NCBI GenBank assembly: GCA_964036275.1
Contig: OZ038437.1
Span: 4,592,501-4,656,500, forward strand
Direction: 5' to 3'
DNA: 64,000 bases
Source of the DNA: Litoditis marina
Lineage: Eukaryota > Nematoda > Chromadorea > Rhabditida > Rhabditidae
Made by a program: the position numbers and the translations under genes
Shown: positions 1-11,841 of the stretch, in pieces
Numbering within the stretch: position 1 is the first letter of the stretch
Layout of the letters: each line of letters starts with the position of its first letter
The notes under the pieces: generated by a model
Databases searched by the model: none
What the model saw: the letters and a program-made list of their open reading frames with translations, nothing else
Told to the model about the DNA's origin: nothing

Positions 1-576
1 TTTCCTAATCTGCCCCAGGCTACCACGTGAAGCGCTATCTGAAAATTGCTAGTTAGCTTCTATTTATGTCGCCCGAGTTATTGATTGTTTCAATGTTTTC
101 TAACGAAATGTGAGCACTCCCTATATAAACTCTAACGATGTGCGTTTCTATGTTCATTCCTCATTGCATTTATTTTGGCTTTCAAATCTTGATTAATTTA
201 TTTCTTCTGTTCTCTTTTTGTCTTTTTGCTTCTGATTCTGAAATCACCCCTGAACTATTCGTTGACGGTTTTGTTTTGAGTTTGATCTCTGAACTCTGAT
301 CTTTGGTTAAAACTAATGATAAATGGATGCGCCGAAAGCACTCGCTTCTTGTTCAGCCTTCATCCTTCGTTTCACTTTCGAAAAACTAGCTGTTCACTTT
401 AACGAGATGGGAATACGAATACTATTTTGTTTTTGTCGCTGCTGGCTTATATTAATTGATTCTCGCTAATGAATATGAGAATATGTATTTCATTCAATTC
501 CATAATTCAGGTAGCTGCCCATACTTCGCTTGCCCAGCTCGTTTCTTGCCTTCTAGCCTATACCAGAGATCAGAAA
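1..576. other. Region upstream of first TLC gene
   Basis: No convincing coding exon is seen before the first TLC-domain gene. A splice acceptor lies at 501-510 and is followed by an open frame that runs into the first modelled exon, so 511-576 is either 5' UTR or extra N-terminal coding sequence. A 48-codon open frame starting at ATG 323 has no clear donor and is not called. Confidence 0.5.
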
Positions 577-2731
577 ATGTTCACAGACTGGGGAATAGAC
601 GAGTGGAAGCAGTTTGGATTGGGATGTCTTTGGGTACGTTATACATTTGAAAGTAATGTTGTAGTTTGTAGTTTGATCTCAGAATTGTGTCTGAGACATA
701 TAAACTGATTGTCGCTTAGTCAGACCTTACTGATGTATAAGTCATACACCAGTAAGGTCTGACTAAGCGACAAAAAGTTAGCCGTTTTCAGGTGTACACA
801 CGTGAAAATTTGGAATTTTTTTTTATCAAAAGTAGACCGATTTTCATGTTTTCGGCTGAAAAGTAGTCCGTTCTTCGAAATTTTGTGACTATTCGGACAA
901 CCTTGCTGGTGTATGGATGAAGTTCTTGATTCTTATAAAATCTTACCAGTTTTCGTGTTTTTCTTAGTTTGGAAAAAGTTTTTGCAAACTGATTATGGTT
1001 CAAGTTCGTTATTTACGCTACGAGGATGAAGAATAACATTCTAGACGATAGTAGTTGAAATTCACAATAAATCAATATGCATCTTTTAGGTGGCCCTTTC
1101 CTTCGCCTTCTTCTACTTCCAACAGTTCGTAGTGAGATGGTACCTGTTCGGCAAATGCACCTTCCGAACCTTCTCCTATTTCGGAATCAGAGACAGGGGA
1201 AGAAATGCGGACAGTCGAGCGCTGGAGGTGAGCTTAGGAGCTTAGGTGCAATACACCGCCGATAGCTTCTTAGTACTTATTTTCGCGACCCCTTCATCCT
1301 TCATGTTTTCTTGTGTCGCGACTCGCGACCCCTTCGAAACTGCGATTTTTGTTTACTTTTTGTTCATTCACTGCCAATTATTTATGAAATGAGTCAAATT
1401 TTGCTAAAAACTTCCTCTAAAACGTCATGTTCAATCTCAGCTTGAAAACTGTGCTGGACATGCAGATCAAACTACAATATACAATATTGACCACTCCCCT
1501 ATTCACGCAGTAGCACCAAACAAGAAGTGGCTTATCTCGATTGAGATCGTTACTCTCATTCTCGTTTTTCGAGCTGATTACCTATTACATGATTTTATGT
1601 AAAAATTAGGCAAATGCTACCGATATTGGAAGAATAGCTCATTTTTCGAAAAATAGCTCATTCGGATAAGTGTCCGGGAGTGAGGAAGCCCCCTTCTACT
1701 TTTGTTATTCAGGCGGTACCACCGAACAAGAAGTGGCGTATCTCGAACGAGATCGTATCCCTGATTCACTCTGTCGTCAGCGGACTATGGGCAGCCTACG
1801 CCCTGCTCTTCTTCACCCAACTCGCCAATGACATGATCAACTACCGATGCGAAGTGGCCATCAACTTGGTCAGTTTTATAAAAAGAAGTAAAGTTTCGAA
1901 ATTGAAGAAGGACGATTATGTGGTCCAATCGCAACGCTCCAGTCCTTAACCATTCAGACCAACTACGTCCTTTACTACAATTCCAATGTAAACTTTCGTT
2001 TTTCTTTCTCTCTACTCTTCTCTTGTTTCTAACTTGGTTCATTGAAATTACCGAAACATTGCGTTCTAATTGTTCTTAAAGAAGGACGATTATGTGGTCC
2101 AATCCCAACGCTCCAGTCCTTTGAATTGCAATATATTTTTCAATTGCAGTGTGAAGGACCTATGACACGGGATTGGTCCACATAATCGTCCTGCTTTAAG
2201 TTGGAGGTCATGATATTAATGTTACGAAACGTTAACTCGCAACCCGTACCTCATGAGAGTCGGAGTGTGCTCCTAACCAAAAAAATATTCGACTGCTGAA
2301 AACTTCACCACTCGTTAGTTTGCTTGAAAAATATGCTAATCTTTCCGAACTTGGCGAAAAGGGAGTCCTTTTCTACACTCTTTGCGGCTATTTGGTTTTC
2401 GGACAACATTTTTGATGTATGACCGGGTTACCTGGTTAACCCTTTTTGTTAACCCCTTTGTAACCCTTTTTTAAAATGTATTTTGTGGGAAATTGGGGGT
2501 TACCAAGTGGTTAACACAGGGTTAACCAGGTAACCCGGTTAATGGTGAACTACTAGGGTAACCGAAATACCGGATTAAATAAAGAAATGGCTCATTTCCA
2601 GCTGTTCCTCTCCGGCGGTTACCTGCTGCACGACCTTGTGGATCTGCTAATCAACGAGCAGAGTGCCCGTATCATGGAGCTGCTCTTCCATCACATTGTC
2701 GTACTCTCCGCCTTCGCTGTCACGCTGGTAC

Positions 2732-2794
<63 letters not shown>

Positions 2795-4913
2795 CCCATT
2801 ACCCTTCGCTGAATAACGATAATAATGAGAAATTTTCTTGGTTTCAGTCATTTTTGAAGAATGGGCACATTCAATTGTTGCGTGAAATCATAGTTTTGTT
2901 TTTCGTTCACCGTCAATGTCTTAAAGATATTTCTAGAATGTATTAGTCTATCTAGTATGACATTTACAGATCACCCAAAAGTACCTGGGAGTAGTCATAT
3001 TCGGACTGCTCATGGAAGTGAACTCGATCTTCCTGCACACTAGAAGTCTCATGAATCTGTGAGTTGAGAGTTTTTCAACCAAAATGTCCCAAGTTCAACG
3101 TTACCAGCACAAAGCAGAGCGAGATTACGCCGCAAATCTTCTTAGTTACGTCTCAACGTTTAAAAATCGGCTTCTTTGAGAAGTGTTGTTACTGATAGTC
3201 TACTGTACTAAGTTCTACCTTTTTTCTTAGTCGAGGGATGTGTCCCCGAGTAGATTGGAGGGTAACCGGTTTTTAATTTTAGTTCACATGCCGCCATCCC
3301 GGTCTGGTTACCTATTCAGATAACCCGAGAAAGGGTTATCATGTTATCAAAAAAGGGTTATATTTAGATTTTACCTATTTTCTTTCCAGTTACGGTTTCC
3401 GTAAGAAGGCGACCCCGTTCCGTATGGTGGCCCTTCTCAACATGGTCACCCTGCTGGTGTTCCGGGTCGGAGTCTCACTGTTCCTCGTCTATTGGGCGGT
3501 ACGTTTTCTTTGAGGTTCTTGAAGTCGAACTCAAAAAACTGGGAAATTTTCGAGTTCAACTCGAAAACTCGATTTTTGTTCCTGGTTAGAGTTTCTTGTT
3601 CTTTGTCTGGGTCTGGGCCCAATCAATGCCCATGGGGGGGGGGGGGGGGGGTACGTTTTCATCCGTTTGGTTAGGATTGTCCCATGTCACAAAATGTAAT
3701 AATACTTTGGCGAACTTGGCTGAATCGCCCGAAAAAAAATTTGACCTAAAATTATAAAATTGGAGGTATTTGAATTTAAAAAAACTGGTTATCTTTGGAA
3801 TGAAACTATGAAACTGAACAGTAACAGCTCTGGTGTTCAACTCGTCAGAGTATGTTATTTACGTTTCCTTCTTGCAGGCCACGAATGTGACTTCTATGAA
3901 GTGGTACGTGGGCATCATCACAATGTTGGTCATCCTCTCGTTGGCATCTACCAACACGGTTCTCTCGTATCGAGTCATGGCTGCCGATGGGCTATTGGGT
4001 AAGTTGGTTCGATGATAATGTTTAATAGGTGGTGAAAAGTGGTTGTTATTACTAGTGAAGTGTTGGTTAGTTAGTTAGTTGAAGAGTAGTAACTGTGAAA
4101 ACTGTTGAGTTAAACGTTAGATTGTAAGTTGTAAGTTAGACTGTGAAGTTGATTCAAATCCTATAGAGTTCTGCTGATCAGGTACGTTGGTTGAGAGAAG
4201 TCATTCGTTAATATTAGGTAAATTCGGTGTCGGTGATGAGGTGCACTTGGGGCGCAGGCAAACGCCAAAGACATTGCTGGTGGTAAATGGCAGAAAATCC
4301 GCGCATTTATACGTTATAACTCACGATGTGTAACAGTGTAACAAACTAAATGTTTTCAGAAGTTATATTGTACCTTAATGATGTGTACTTCTGTTTAAGG
4401 CAAGGGTCGTGCCCGGAAGTCGCCAAGTGGCACGGACGCCGGCGCGGCCGTCGACGTCGAGCAGCAGACGCCCGTGGATATTGAACGGGATGAGGAGGAT
4501 GAAGATGAGGTTCGTGTTTTTTTAGTTTATACTCCAGAAAAGTTCGCCGAATAGCCGTTGTAGTCAATCCGAATAGCCGAATCAAGCCGAATAGTCAAGA
4601 AACGGGCTACTTTTGTGGAATGACGGGTTTCGATGAAAAGTGGGTGCTTGAACTTACTAGCTATATACTAGGATTGTTAGTCGAGCAAAATTCCGAGTTG
4701 TTCAGTTTGAGCAAAAACCGAGTTTTCGGGTTTCGAGTTACTCGACTCGAAAATTGTCGAGTTTTTTGAGTAGAGTCGAGCTCGACGCTAACAATCCTAC
4801 TGTGTATCCATTAGTCCTCCTATTTCCAGGAGCAGGTGGAGGTCGCAGTTCAGACCGAGACGGGCGCCATGGTCGACTCGTCCACCGCCACCCCCGGCGC
4901 CACGGTGGCATAA
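577..4913 (+). CDS. TLC-domain multipass membrane protein (TLCD1/2-like)
   Basis: Nine coding exons: 577-633, 1090-1227, 1713-1868, 2602-2727, 2970-3058, 3390-3498, 3878-3998, 4400-4509 and 4830-4913, giving 329 residues in frame to a TAA. It carries a TLC (TRAM/LAG1/CLN8) domain: His84-Ser85 in the first conserved helix, a GYLLHD motif at 123-128, the His-His pair at 147-148 and an E-x-N-S-x-F-L-H-x-R motif at 175-184. About six to seven hydrophobic segments are visible. After the TLC domain is an acidic tail (EEDEDE) absent from the paralogue at 11842. The closest known family is TLCD1/2 and worm FLD-1, which limit membrane fluidity by restricting polyunsaturated phospholipids; that role is inferred, and orthology to fld-1 is not established here. 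The start is uncertain: ATG 577 aligns best with the paralogue, but the frame is open back to 511. The acceptor of exon 8 (TTTAAG) is non-canonical. The intron after exon 4 holds a long CT repeat. Confidence 0.85.
1501..1562 (+). pseudogene. Decayed copy of TLC gene exon 3 start
   Basis: This intron segment matches the start of exon 3 (1713 onward), including the codons for P-N-K-K-W and the following E-I-V stretch, with point changes. The acceptor context is altered and a TAG follows it, so it is a relic, not a usable exon. Confidence 0.75.
1903..2199. mobile_element. Family F inverted-repeat element plus partial copy
   Basis: A complete 120-bp element at about 2077-2199 has inverted ends (AAGAAGGACGATTATGTGG and its complement). 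The left end alone recurs at 1903-1947. Between them lies a segment (1947-2072) that is also present at 27905-28026. It lies in the third intron of the first TLC gene. Another full copy of the element is at 35495-35617. Confidence 0.7.
2422..2544. repeat. Family K GGTTAACC-rich foldback
   Basis: Inverted repeat rich in GGTTACC and GGTTAACC, starting ACCGGGTTACC and ending with its complement, just upstream of exon 4 of the first TLC gene. A larger relative lies at 17088-17330, and fragments occur around 3260-3360. Confidence 0.65.
2732..2791 (+). repeat. CT microsatellite
   Basis: About 30 tandem CT units directly after the donor of exon 4 of the first TLC gene. It makes a long but meaningless open frame by intron read-through. 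Confidence 0.95.
3634..3651 (+). repeat. Poly-G tract
   Basis: Eighteen consecutive G residues in an intron of the first TLC gene. Similar homopolymers occur near 18361, 45222 and 62868, and a poly-C run near 18739. Confidence 0.95.
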
Positions 4914-6769
4914 TCATGGAAAAGTCCCTGAGAAATTTCCTAGAATTTTTTCTGAGATGTTTCCTGAGATATAGAAGTTTTTTCTGAGAAATTTCCCAGG
5001 AGTTTTTCAGAAAGTTGGAAACTTCTGGTTTTCGCATAAGTTACTGTTAGTTTGGTGCAAGTTCACATCTCGAAAAGTTTTTTTAGAAAAGTTCCTGAGA
5101 AATTTCCTGAGAGTTTCATGGAAAGCGACGGAAACTGCCGGTTTATCCATTAGTAATTGTTGGGTTAGTGCAAGTACTAATTGATACGTACTAGTGAAAT
5201 CGAATAGGATTGATCGAAAGTTCACTAGTATAAATTATATTGTACACTGTACAATGTGAGTACTTGTATTAAACTGGCAGTTGTTTTTTTGTAGGTGTTT
5301 AATTTCAATAGAACTCGATATTATGATTCTGATGAACGGTTTCTAGTTATTTATTAGGAAACTACTTGATTTTGAATCGTTGACATAAAAGAGGTGCAAG
5401 TTGACTCATTTGCGGTAAATCATACATATCGATTGGTTGGTCGGCTTACCTGACTTTTTTTTAGTTCACATCGAAGTTTACTCGTTTTGTTACCATTATT
5501 ATCTTGGTGATATTTGCTTGTTTTACGCGTTACTTGCCATAGTTACTGTGTCGCTTTCGAGCTTTTGTGAAACGTAGTATAAGTATTTATGTGTAATTTT
5601 GAGCTATTTCCGTTTTATTTCAATTATGTGATGGTGGCGCTAGCTTTAGCATACTGGGACAGTGTGCTTCTTTTATCTCTAAATTATTTCTGCCTCACTC
5701 GGCGCAATTTTTGATCTGATTGATATTTCGATATTTTGTGCTGTTGAGCGTTCTTTGTTTCTTTGGATTTCATAGTTCTTGTCACTTCAATATAGACTTT
5801 ATCCATTACAAAAGTTGTCTGCGTCTCTTAGCATACGTGGTGTCTAGCTTTTTGTAGTCTGGGGTCTGTAGTTTGATCGTGACAATCTTCATATCTATCT
5901 CCATAGTTTCTTCGCGTTATTCGTCTTTCTCTCATTCTATTCAGCCTACGTATCATCCGAATATGGAATGATTCTACTAACATTTTCAAGTTTCATTTCC
6001 ATTGTTTGAGCTTTTCTAGGACTCGTGGTGTAATTTATACCGTCTCATAAGTATCGATTGATAAAGTATTTATTTATTTTCAAATTCTTCACATATCATA
6101 AATGGTGAAAATACAGTACTCTGAGATATATGAAGAATGCAGAGAGGGAGATAGAGAGAGAGAGAGAGAAAAACAGTACTCTGGTGGCATAAGGAAGGAG
6201 AGTTCGAAATTCATGTTTGTTACAACTTTTAAATAGATTCAAAGCCCAAGCGGATAAATAGACGTGCAAAACGTGAGTATCGATCGAGCTCATAATGCAT
6301 AGTGGAGTGCGGACCGTTTTGAGGTCAGCGGAAGCAAAAGATGAAGCAGGATGATAAATAGAAAAGGAGTTCAATAACTCGAGATTGACAACTAACAAAA
6401 GTTGGATTCCGAGTTCAAACTTCGAGTATTCAGTCTTCAAGTTCAACTATAACAAGCTTAGCAAAGTTATATAAGTTGTGAGCCTTTTGGGCAGGCTCAG
6501 CTCAGTATTTCTATAAGCAGTGACAATGTCTGAATTGTAGTTTGCTCTCGATGCACGCCACATTTTACGAATTCTGACCCAAAAACCACCGGTGATCAAA
6601 CTACAAACACAGCGGGGTAGGGCCCGATACACCGCATAGGCCTGCTTTGGGAAGAGCAAACCCTAGACCACTGCTGCGACATCCGAAACTAGCGTTATAG
6701 CGGCTCAGCCCAGAGAAGGTTCATACTGCAGTGTTTGTAGTTTGATCATAATTCAGTTCGTATCTACGC

Positions 6770-7085
6770 GTTTAGTCTGCCACAGAAATCTGCCCGAGCA
6801 AATCGATCGCAGTGTATATGTACGTACGTATCGCATACAATATAGTCGTCGTCAACGAGAAGGCGGGTACTGTATAACTCACTTTCCGTTGTGGACGCAC
6901 ACATGTCCACGATTCCCATGCCTGCCGGGTGTGTGCTCTGATAGCGCAGTGGTTTCGGCAATGCTAGAAAACCTTTGCTCGCACGTTCGATTCCGGCGAG
7001 AGACGGACATTTATAAATTTGGCACTCACTATACAATGACTATGATTTGGTCTATGTATCTGCCGTAGACAACAAAGTATGAAGT
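6770..7085. repeat. Host repeat interrupted by family A element
   Basis: Flanks at 6770-6840 and 7034-7085 match the two halves of an uninterrupted repeat at about 19690-19835 (TAGTCTGCCACAGA on the left, TGTATCTGCCG and GACAACAAAGTATGAA on the right). The family A copy 6841-7033 sits inside it. Confidence 0.65.
6841..7033 (+). mobile_element. Family A element, tRNA-like core (copy A1)
   Basis: About 195 bp. Ends are imperfect inverted repeats of the type TATAGTnGTnGCCAA, bounded by TA. Inside is a tRNA-like segment: an A-box-like TAGCGCAGTGGTT and a B-box-like GTTCGATTCC about 45 bp apart. The element is short, inverted at its ends and non-coding, so it resembles a MITE carrying a pol III promoter-like core. 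This copy is diverged in the middle. Confidence 0.7.
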
Positions 7086-7965
7086 GCCCTTACAGTACAC
7101 CAACGTCATTTTTGCTGGTCTGATTGGTTCCCTTGATAATGGCGAAGTGAAAGGCAGAGATCACGTTCTTTATCTGTAACAAACAGGCTATTACGTGACA
7201 TGGTGTCATATATGTGAGAGACAGTAAGAGTTGGTAGAGATAAAGAGGAAAACGGACAACTTTAAGGGCAACAAAATCCTCGTAGTATTTTGATCAATAC
7301 AAGCCACATTTTTCGAATTTTGGATCATAAAGAAAGGTCAAACTACAAACACAGCGGAATAGAGCAACATTCTTCGTTCAAGTCTGCTTCGAGAAAAGAG
7401 AGCCCTACAGAGAGCAAGTGAGAGAGGTTGGAGATTGAGACTAAGAGAGCATTGAGATCACACTGCTACGGATATACAGTAGAAGTGAGATGCAAACTAC
7501 ACGACTTGTGACGTGGTGTGAAAGTTGCTAAGCGATATTTTGAAAAAGAAAAGAGAAAAATAGAAACAAAAAAACGTATAATTCAGTCTGAATCATTGCC
7601 ACTCGTGTCGCATTTGAGGCTGAACTGTAATACACCAGATCGAACTATAAAATAAACAGACGAGTTTTCTAAGTATTCTACTGAATTCCGGGAACAAATC
7701 GGACGGTACATGAATGGTTAGATCAGATCTCGTCAGATCAGAATCATAATTCGCGATCTATCAGGCAGATGGCAGTACGAAGTTCCAAATGTAATAAGCT
7801 ACAAGCTTGGCCACTAGGATTCGCACGCTCCAAAGCAAGCTTACACTCTGAGAAATCACTGACTCGGCCTCCGCCGACTGAGTCAAAATTGAGACGGCAA
7901 CGACATTGTCGCGGCCGTCTCACGTTTCACTCATAGTAGGGTGTATGTCACTTTGTATAGCTGTG

Positions 7966-8036
7966 TTCGTAGTTTGAATCTCGTTCCTTTTGGTTTAAAT
8001 TCGTTTTCATCACGTGGGTCGAGTTCAAACTACAAC
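7966..8036. repeat. Family J foldback
   Basis: Short foldback with ends of the form TGTAGTTTGATC and its complement; this copy has TTTGAATCTC and a matching TTCAAACTACAAC end. The family is the commonest small repeat in the window. Confidence 0.5.
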
Positions 8037-8189
8037 TCAACTTGTCAAACTCTCTAATCTAAATTGCGACTTGTTTTGTACTCGAGCCAAATTCTTCACA
8101 GCCAGACTTGTTTACCATGTGTTGCTGGTTCAATGTAGTCTGATAAGAGAACAAGGACCTTATCTTGTTTGCTTCTAGCTTGAACTTTT

Positions 8190-8560
8190 GTTGTTGCGAT
8201 CATACGGAATCGGGTACGTAATGTCACGTACACTTGACGTGACAGAAGGTCACGTACATTACATTTCACGTGAACGATCACGTGAATTTTACGTGTAGAT
8301 GATCTTGACTCTGTAACATCATCTACACGTGGTTTTTGACGTGTAAATGATGTTGACTCTGTAACATCATTTACCCGTGGTTTTTGGAAGAACAACAAAC
8401 TTATCTTGTTTGCTTCTAGCTTAGATTTTTGTTGTTGCGATCATATGGAAATTGTACCTAATATCACGTATTTAGTGCTTTCGGAGTTCACGTACAGATA
8501 CGTGTATGTCACGATTGTCACGTACACGACTCACGTACTTCGTATTGATGTTACGTACAC
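8190..8560. repeat. ACGT-rich block with nested inverted repeats
   Basis: Dense CACGTA, CACGTG and TACGTG motifs. A segment at about 8296-8385 contains two arms (TGATCTTGACTCTGTAACATC and a diverged direct copy) that also pair with their flanks. Two direct copies of CTTATCTTGTTTGCTTCTAG at about 8159 and 8400 frame it. No coding function is visible. Confidence 0.55.
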
Positions 8561-10021
8561 TATCACGTTATCTCCGAAATTTGATGTTGAAGACTATACA
8601 GCTGATTAAAAAAATTGTTTGGCTCTAGCTTGGACTCCTTTTTTTGCGATCAGACTGAACAGGGCATGTAAGATCACGAATGCAGTGCTTATACTTCCCA
8701 CTGGACAGATACAGTAACCAGGCAGAACAGCTAGACTAGTGTGACTATATATCTGTCAGAGAACGGCAGATTGTCTCTGCAGTCTCATTGACCTCCACAC
8801 TCTATCGCTTTTGTAGCTTGTTAATCGCGGAAGATTGGCGCAGATGTTTCTAAGAAACTTCTTGCTACTGTCAGTCAACTGTTTGGAACGCAAACAAAGC
8901 TGAAATCACCCCATTCGCTACACATAAAATTTGATGGTTAGTTCCTGATAATTTTGACTGCTTATTGAGTTTTTACATGATCACAAAACTCTGACGACAT
9001 CGGGAGTGGAGAGAATGTGTTTTTCTATAGAAAGGGGGTGAGAGTGAAAGAGAAAGAGAGGAAGAGAGAGAAAGAGAAAAATAAAAGAGAAAGAGAAAAA
9101 GAAAGAGAGGGAGAGAGAGATTATTGGAGTTCTGACGTCACATCCATTACGCTGTCAATAAAATCTCAATCATTGTCACCAGTCAGCTGACTTCTACGTA
9201 GACCAATCCTCGTGTTTAAACACCCCGCTCACATCGCAACTACAACTCTGATTTTGCTCTCTGAACTCTGATTTTCAGTTGTTTCACATTGTTTTCCCTC
9301 AAAATTTATCATTCACTCCGAAATTGAAAAAAACTGGACAGTACCATTTAAAAAAGCTAGTTGATACTAACAGAAGAATTTTTAAAGTTGAAGTCAGTTT
9401 TGCAGTTTGGAACTCGTATCGTAGGTGTTTATGTAACATTTCTGTCTTATCATCTTTTCGTACATAAATAGGCTTATAGCCTAATAACTTTTTTATTCCT
9501 TCTTTTAGACACCATACAATTCTATTTATATTATAATTATAATCTCCCATTCTCTTTGTCAATTCAATGTATGTAAATTCTACGAAATAGATCAAACTAC
9601 AATGTCGGATGATCACCTCTTGATAACAGTGTTTTCCGTTGGGTGCAAAGTGATGTGGGCCCGTTCACAGTACCATGGTGTTGACTAAGTAAAAACCCTG
9701 ACAGAACGAGTGGTGGGAAAACAAACAGTGGGAAAAGTGGGAAAACAAGTTGCAAATGTCAACTTTGCACTTTGTTTCATGGTTATTGAGACGTGAAAAC
9801 AGGATATTAACACCACTTCCTAAATATGGTGTTGACAGCGGCAATATGTGAAAGTTATTATAATGCTCGCTATTTTCGGAGCATTACAATATTTAATATT
9901 TTTTTTACACAAAATGTGCAACGGTACAAAAACATATAGAGGAAGAATATGACAGAATAAGAAAATGAAATGTGTTCAGCTGTCGGTAAGAATTACGGTT
10001 TATGTTGTTCTGTCCAGCTCT

Positions 10022-10093
10022 ATTTGTAGTTTGATCCCGTTGCTTTTCGGTCGAAATGTATAAATTATAGCGTGTATCGAGTTCAAGCTACAA
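10022..10093. repeat. Family J foldback
   Basis: Ends TTTGTAGTTTGATCCC and TCGAGTTCAAGCTACAAC with the typical GTTGCTTTTCGGTCGAAAT interior. Confidence 0.6.
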
Positions 10094-10132
10094 CGCAGCT
10101 GTAGTCATCCCCCTGTAATAGCCCCGATGTTT

Positions 10133-10310
10133 TAAGTGCCATACATACTTCTGCGGGCGTCTGCGGGCGTCTGCGGGCAAACCACTAGTTTAGCCGCGCC
10201 GCAGACGCCCGCAGCCGCCCGCAGACGCACCAAGTATGTATGGCACTATACTTATATCATATGCCGCCCGCAGACACTCGCAGCCGCAGCCAAGTATGTA
10301 TGGCACTTTA
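10133..10310. repeat. GC-rich palindrome with GCGGGCGTCT repeats
   Basis: Three tandem CTGCGGGCGT units face a complementary run of CGCAGACGCCCGCAGCCGC, with outer ends AGTGCCATACATACTT and its complement. A third, partial arm follows to 10310. It is far more GC-rich than its surroundings. Confidence 0.7.
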
Positions 10311-10368
10311 CAGGTTTCACGCACACATTCACGATGAACTTCCGGTACGAGTCCCTTCGTTTTGCTGT

Positions 10369-10441
10369 GTTTGTAGTTTGAATCTGATGCGTTTGTCGTG
10401 ATTTGAATAAACTTCTGCGGATGGACGTGTATCAAACTACA
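10369..10441. repeat. Family J foldback
   Basis: Ends GTTTGTAGTTTGAATC and ATCAAACTACAAC around a unique middle; directly follows the GC-rich palindrome. Confidence 0.55.
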
Positions 10442-11196
10442 ACTAAGATGTGGTCACTTAACTGACGTTCACACGTTTTACGTCGTTTTTCGATTTACGT
10501 GCACTTCGCTATTGTCTACCCTTCGCCCGTTGTTTGTTTACCGTGGGAACCAGTGTAAACAGGCTACCGCCAGGGGGCGTGGCTAGTCGGAACACTTCAA
10601 TCTAACCACATGACATGAACAGTCGAAACTGTTGACATTTAATCACGAGTGATCTCCGAATTTGTACTGTTAGTCAGATGTCACGTACGTTGCAGCACGT
10701 GCAATTATATAAGTGATTATTTATCTTCATGTTTTATGTGACTGCTACATTTCTTTAGTATCTGAAAATGGTTGATCTTTTGTAATGAATTATTTCTGGA
10801 GTTAGATTCTTTCTTCACATTATTAAGAGTTCTTCGTATTTATTTTTAAATCTCGTACACTCAATCATGCACCAAGGTTTCGAGACTCGAACTACTGGAA
10901 ATGAACGAACCTTTATTAGAAGAAGGAACCAGGTTATTACGTTCGATCAACAGTCCTATTGTCTCTTTAAAAGAAAGTGGCACATATGGTGTAATATTAA
11001 ATTAGAGATATCAGGAATAGGAACAACCAATTAGCGTTTCATACAAGGTTCGCGCCATTAAGGTTTCAATTTTATTGTTTTTACGACCTTGTCGCGGACA
11101 GATTATTATAACATTAGCGCAGAATATATCTATTTACCAGTAGGATTCGCTTTTTCCAAAACAAGCCTTAACGGTGAATGTTACCCTACCCCTGTG

Positions 11197-11269
11197 TTTG
11201 TAGTTTGATTCGATTGTTTTTCGTTTGAAACTAGTACATTATTACGTATACCAAGATCAAACTATAAAA
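11197..11269. repeat. Family J foldback
   Basis: Ends GTTTGTAGTTTGATTC and GATCAAACTATAAAA with the GTTTTTCGTTTGAAA interior, about 600 bp before the second TLC gene. Confidence 0.6.
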
Positions 11270-11841
11270 AATATTTGGTCACTCCTTATATAGTTTATTC
11301 CAACATATTTTCTGGATTTCACAGTGTATAAAACTTCTCGTCGTTTTCAAATCTTTGAGATGGATTTCACAGAGAACTGGATGTAATTCTAGCTTATCCG
11401 GGCTTATAGAACAAACTTTTGTCTAAAATAGTGTATTGAGTGTTTAGTGTTTGAACATCTCAAATGAGCTTTCGCACTGTTTCCATAAATCGATATTATT
11501 TCGGAATATAAATGGGAATTCCATACTCTGGCGGCACACTTATGGAATGATCCATATTAATGTCATGCAACATTATAATGTCAAAAGTATGCTTTTGTGA
11601 TTAATAGATTCAATGCAATTTGATGGTTTCGGTCAAATTTCCACGTGAACACGCTGTAATATATCTGCGTCTCTTCGTTTCTCCAATCTCTATTTCTCTA
11701 CGTATTTTTTGTTGCCATATTCGCTCAGGCGAACATACGTTCATTGCGTTTTTGCTACACAGATATTATATTAAACTTTTTTCAGATTCGATCAAAACCA
11801 TAAAATCAAGTTTCGATTCTGAAATCTACTAAATTGCTCAA

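Larger units (their letters stand above)
4914..11841. other. Gene-free interval between the two TLC genes
   Basis: No coding exon is recognised. The interval holds family A and J elements, an ACGT-rich block (8190-8560), a GA-rich purine tract (about 9030-9120), a GC-rich palindrome (10133-10310) and otherwise unassigned AT-rich DNA. Regulatory sequence for the second TLC gene probably lies in the last part, but no specific site is seen. Confidence 0.6.

Noticed and set aside
323..466. 48-codon open frame as a first exon of TLC gene 1
   Set aside because: No consensus donor within it and no similarity to the paralogue N-terminus.
2587..2946. 120-codon open frame
   Set aside because: It is TLC exon 4 read through its donor into a CT microsatellite.
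8096..8398. 100-codon minus-strand open frame with a repeated peptide
   Set aside because: The peptide repeat only reflects DNA repeats in the ACGT-rich block; no splice sites or conservation signs.
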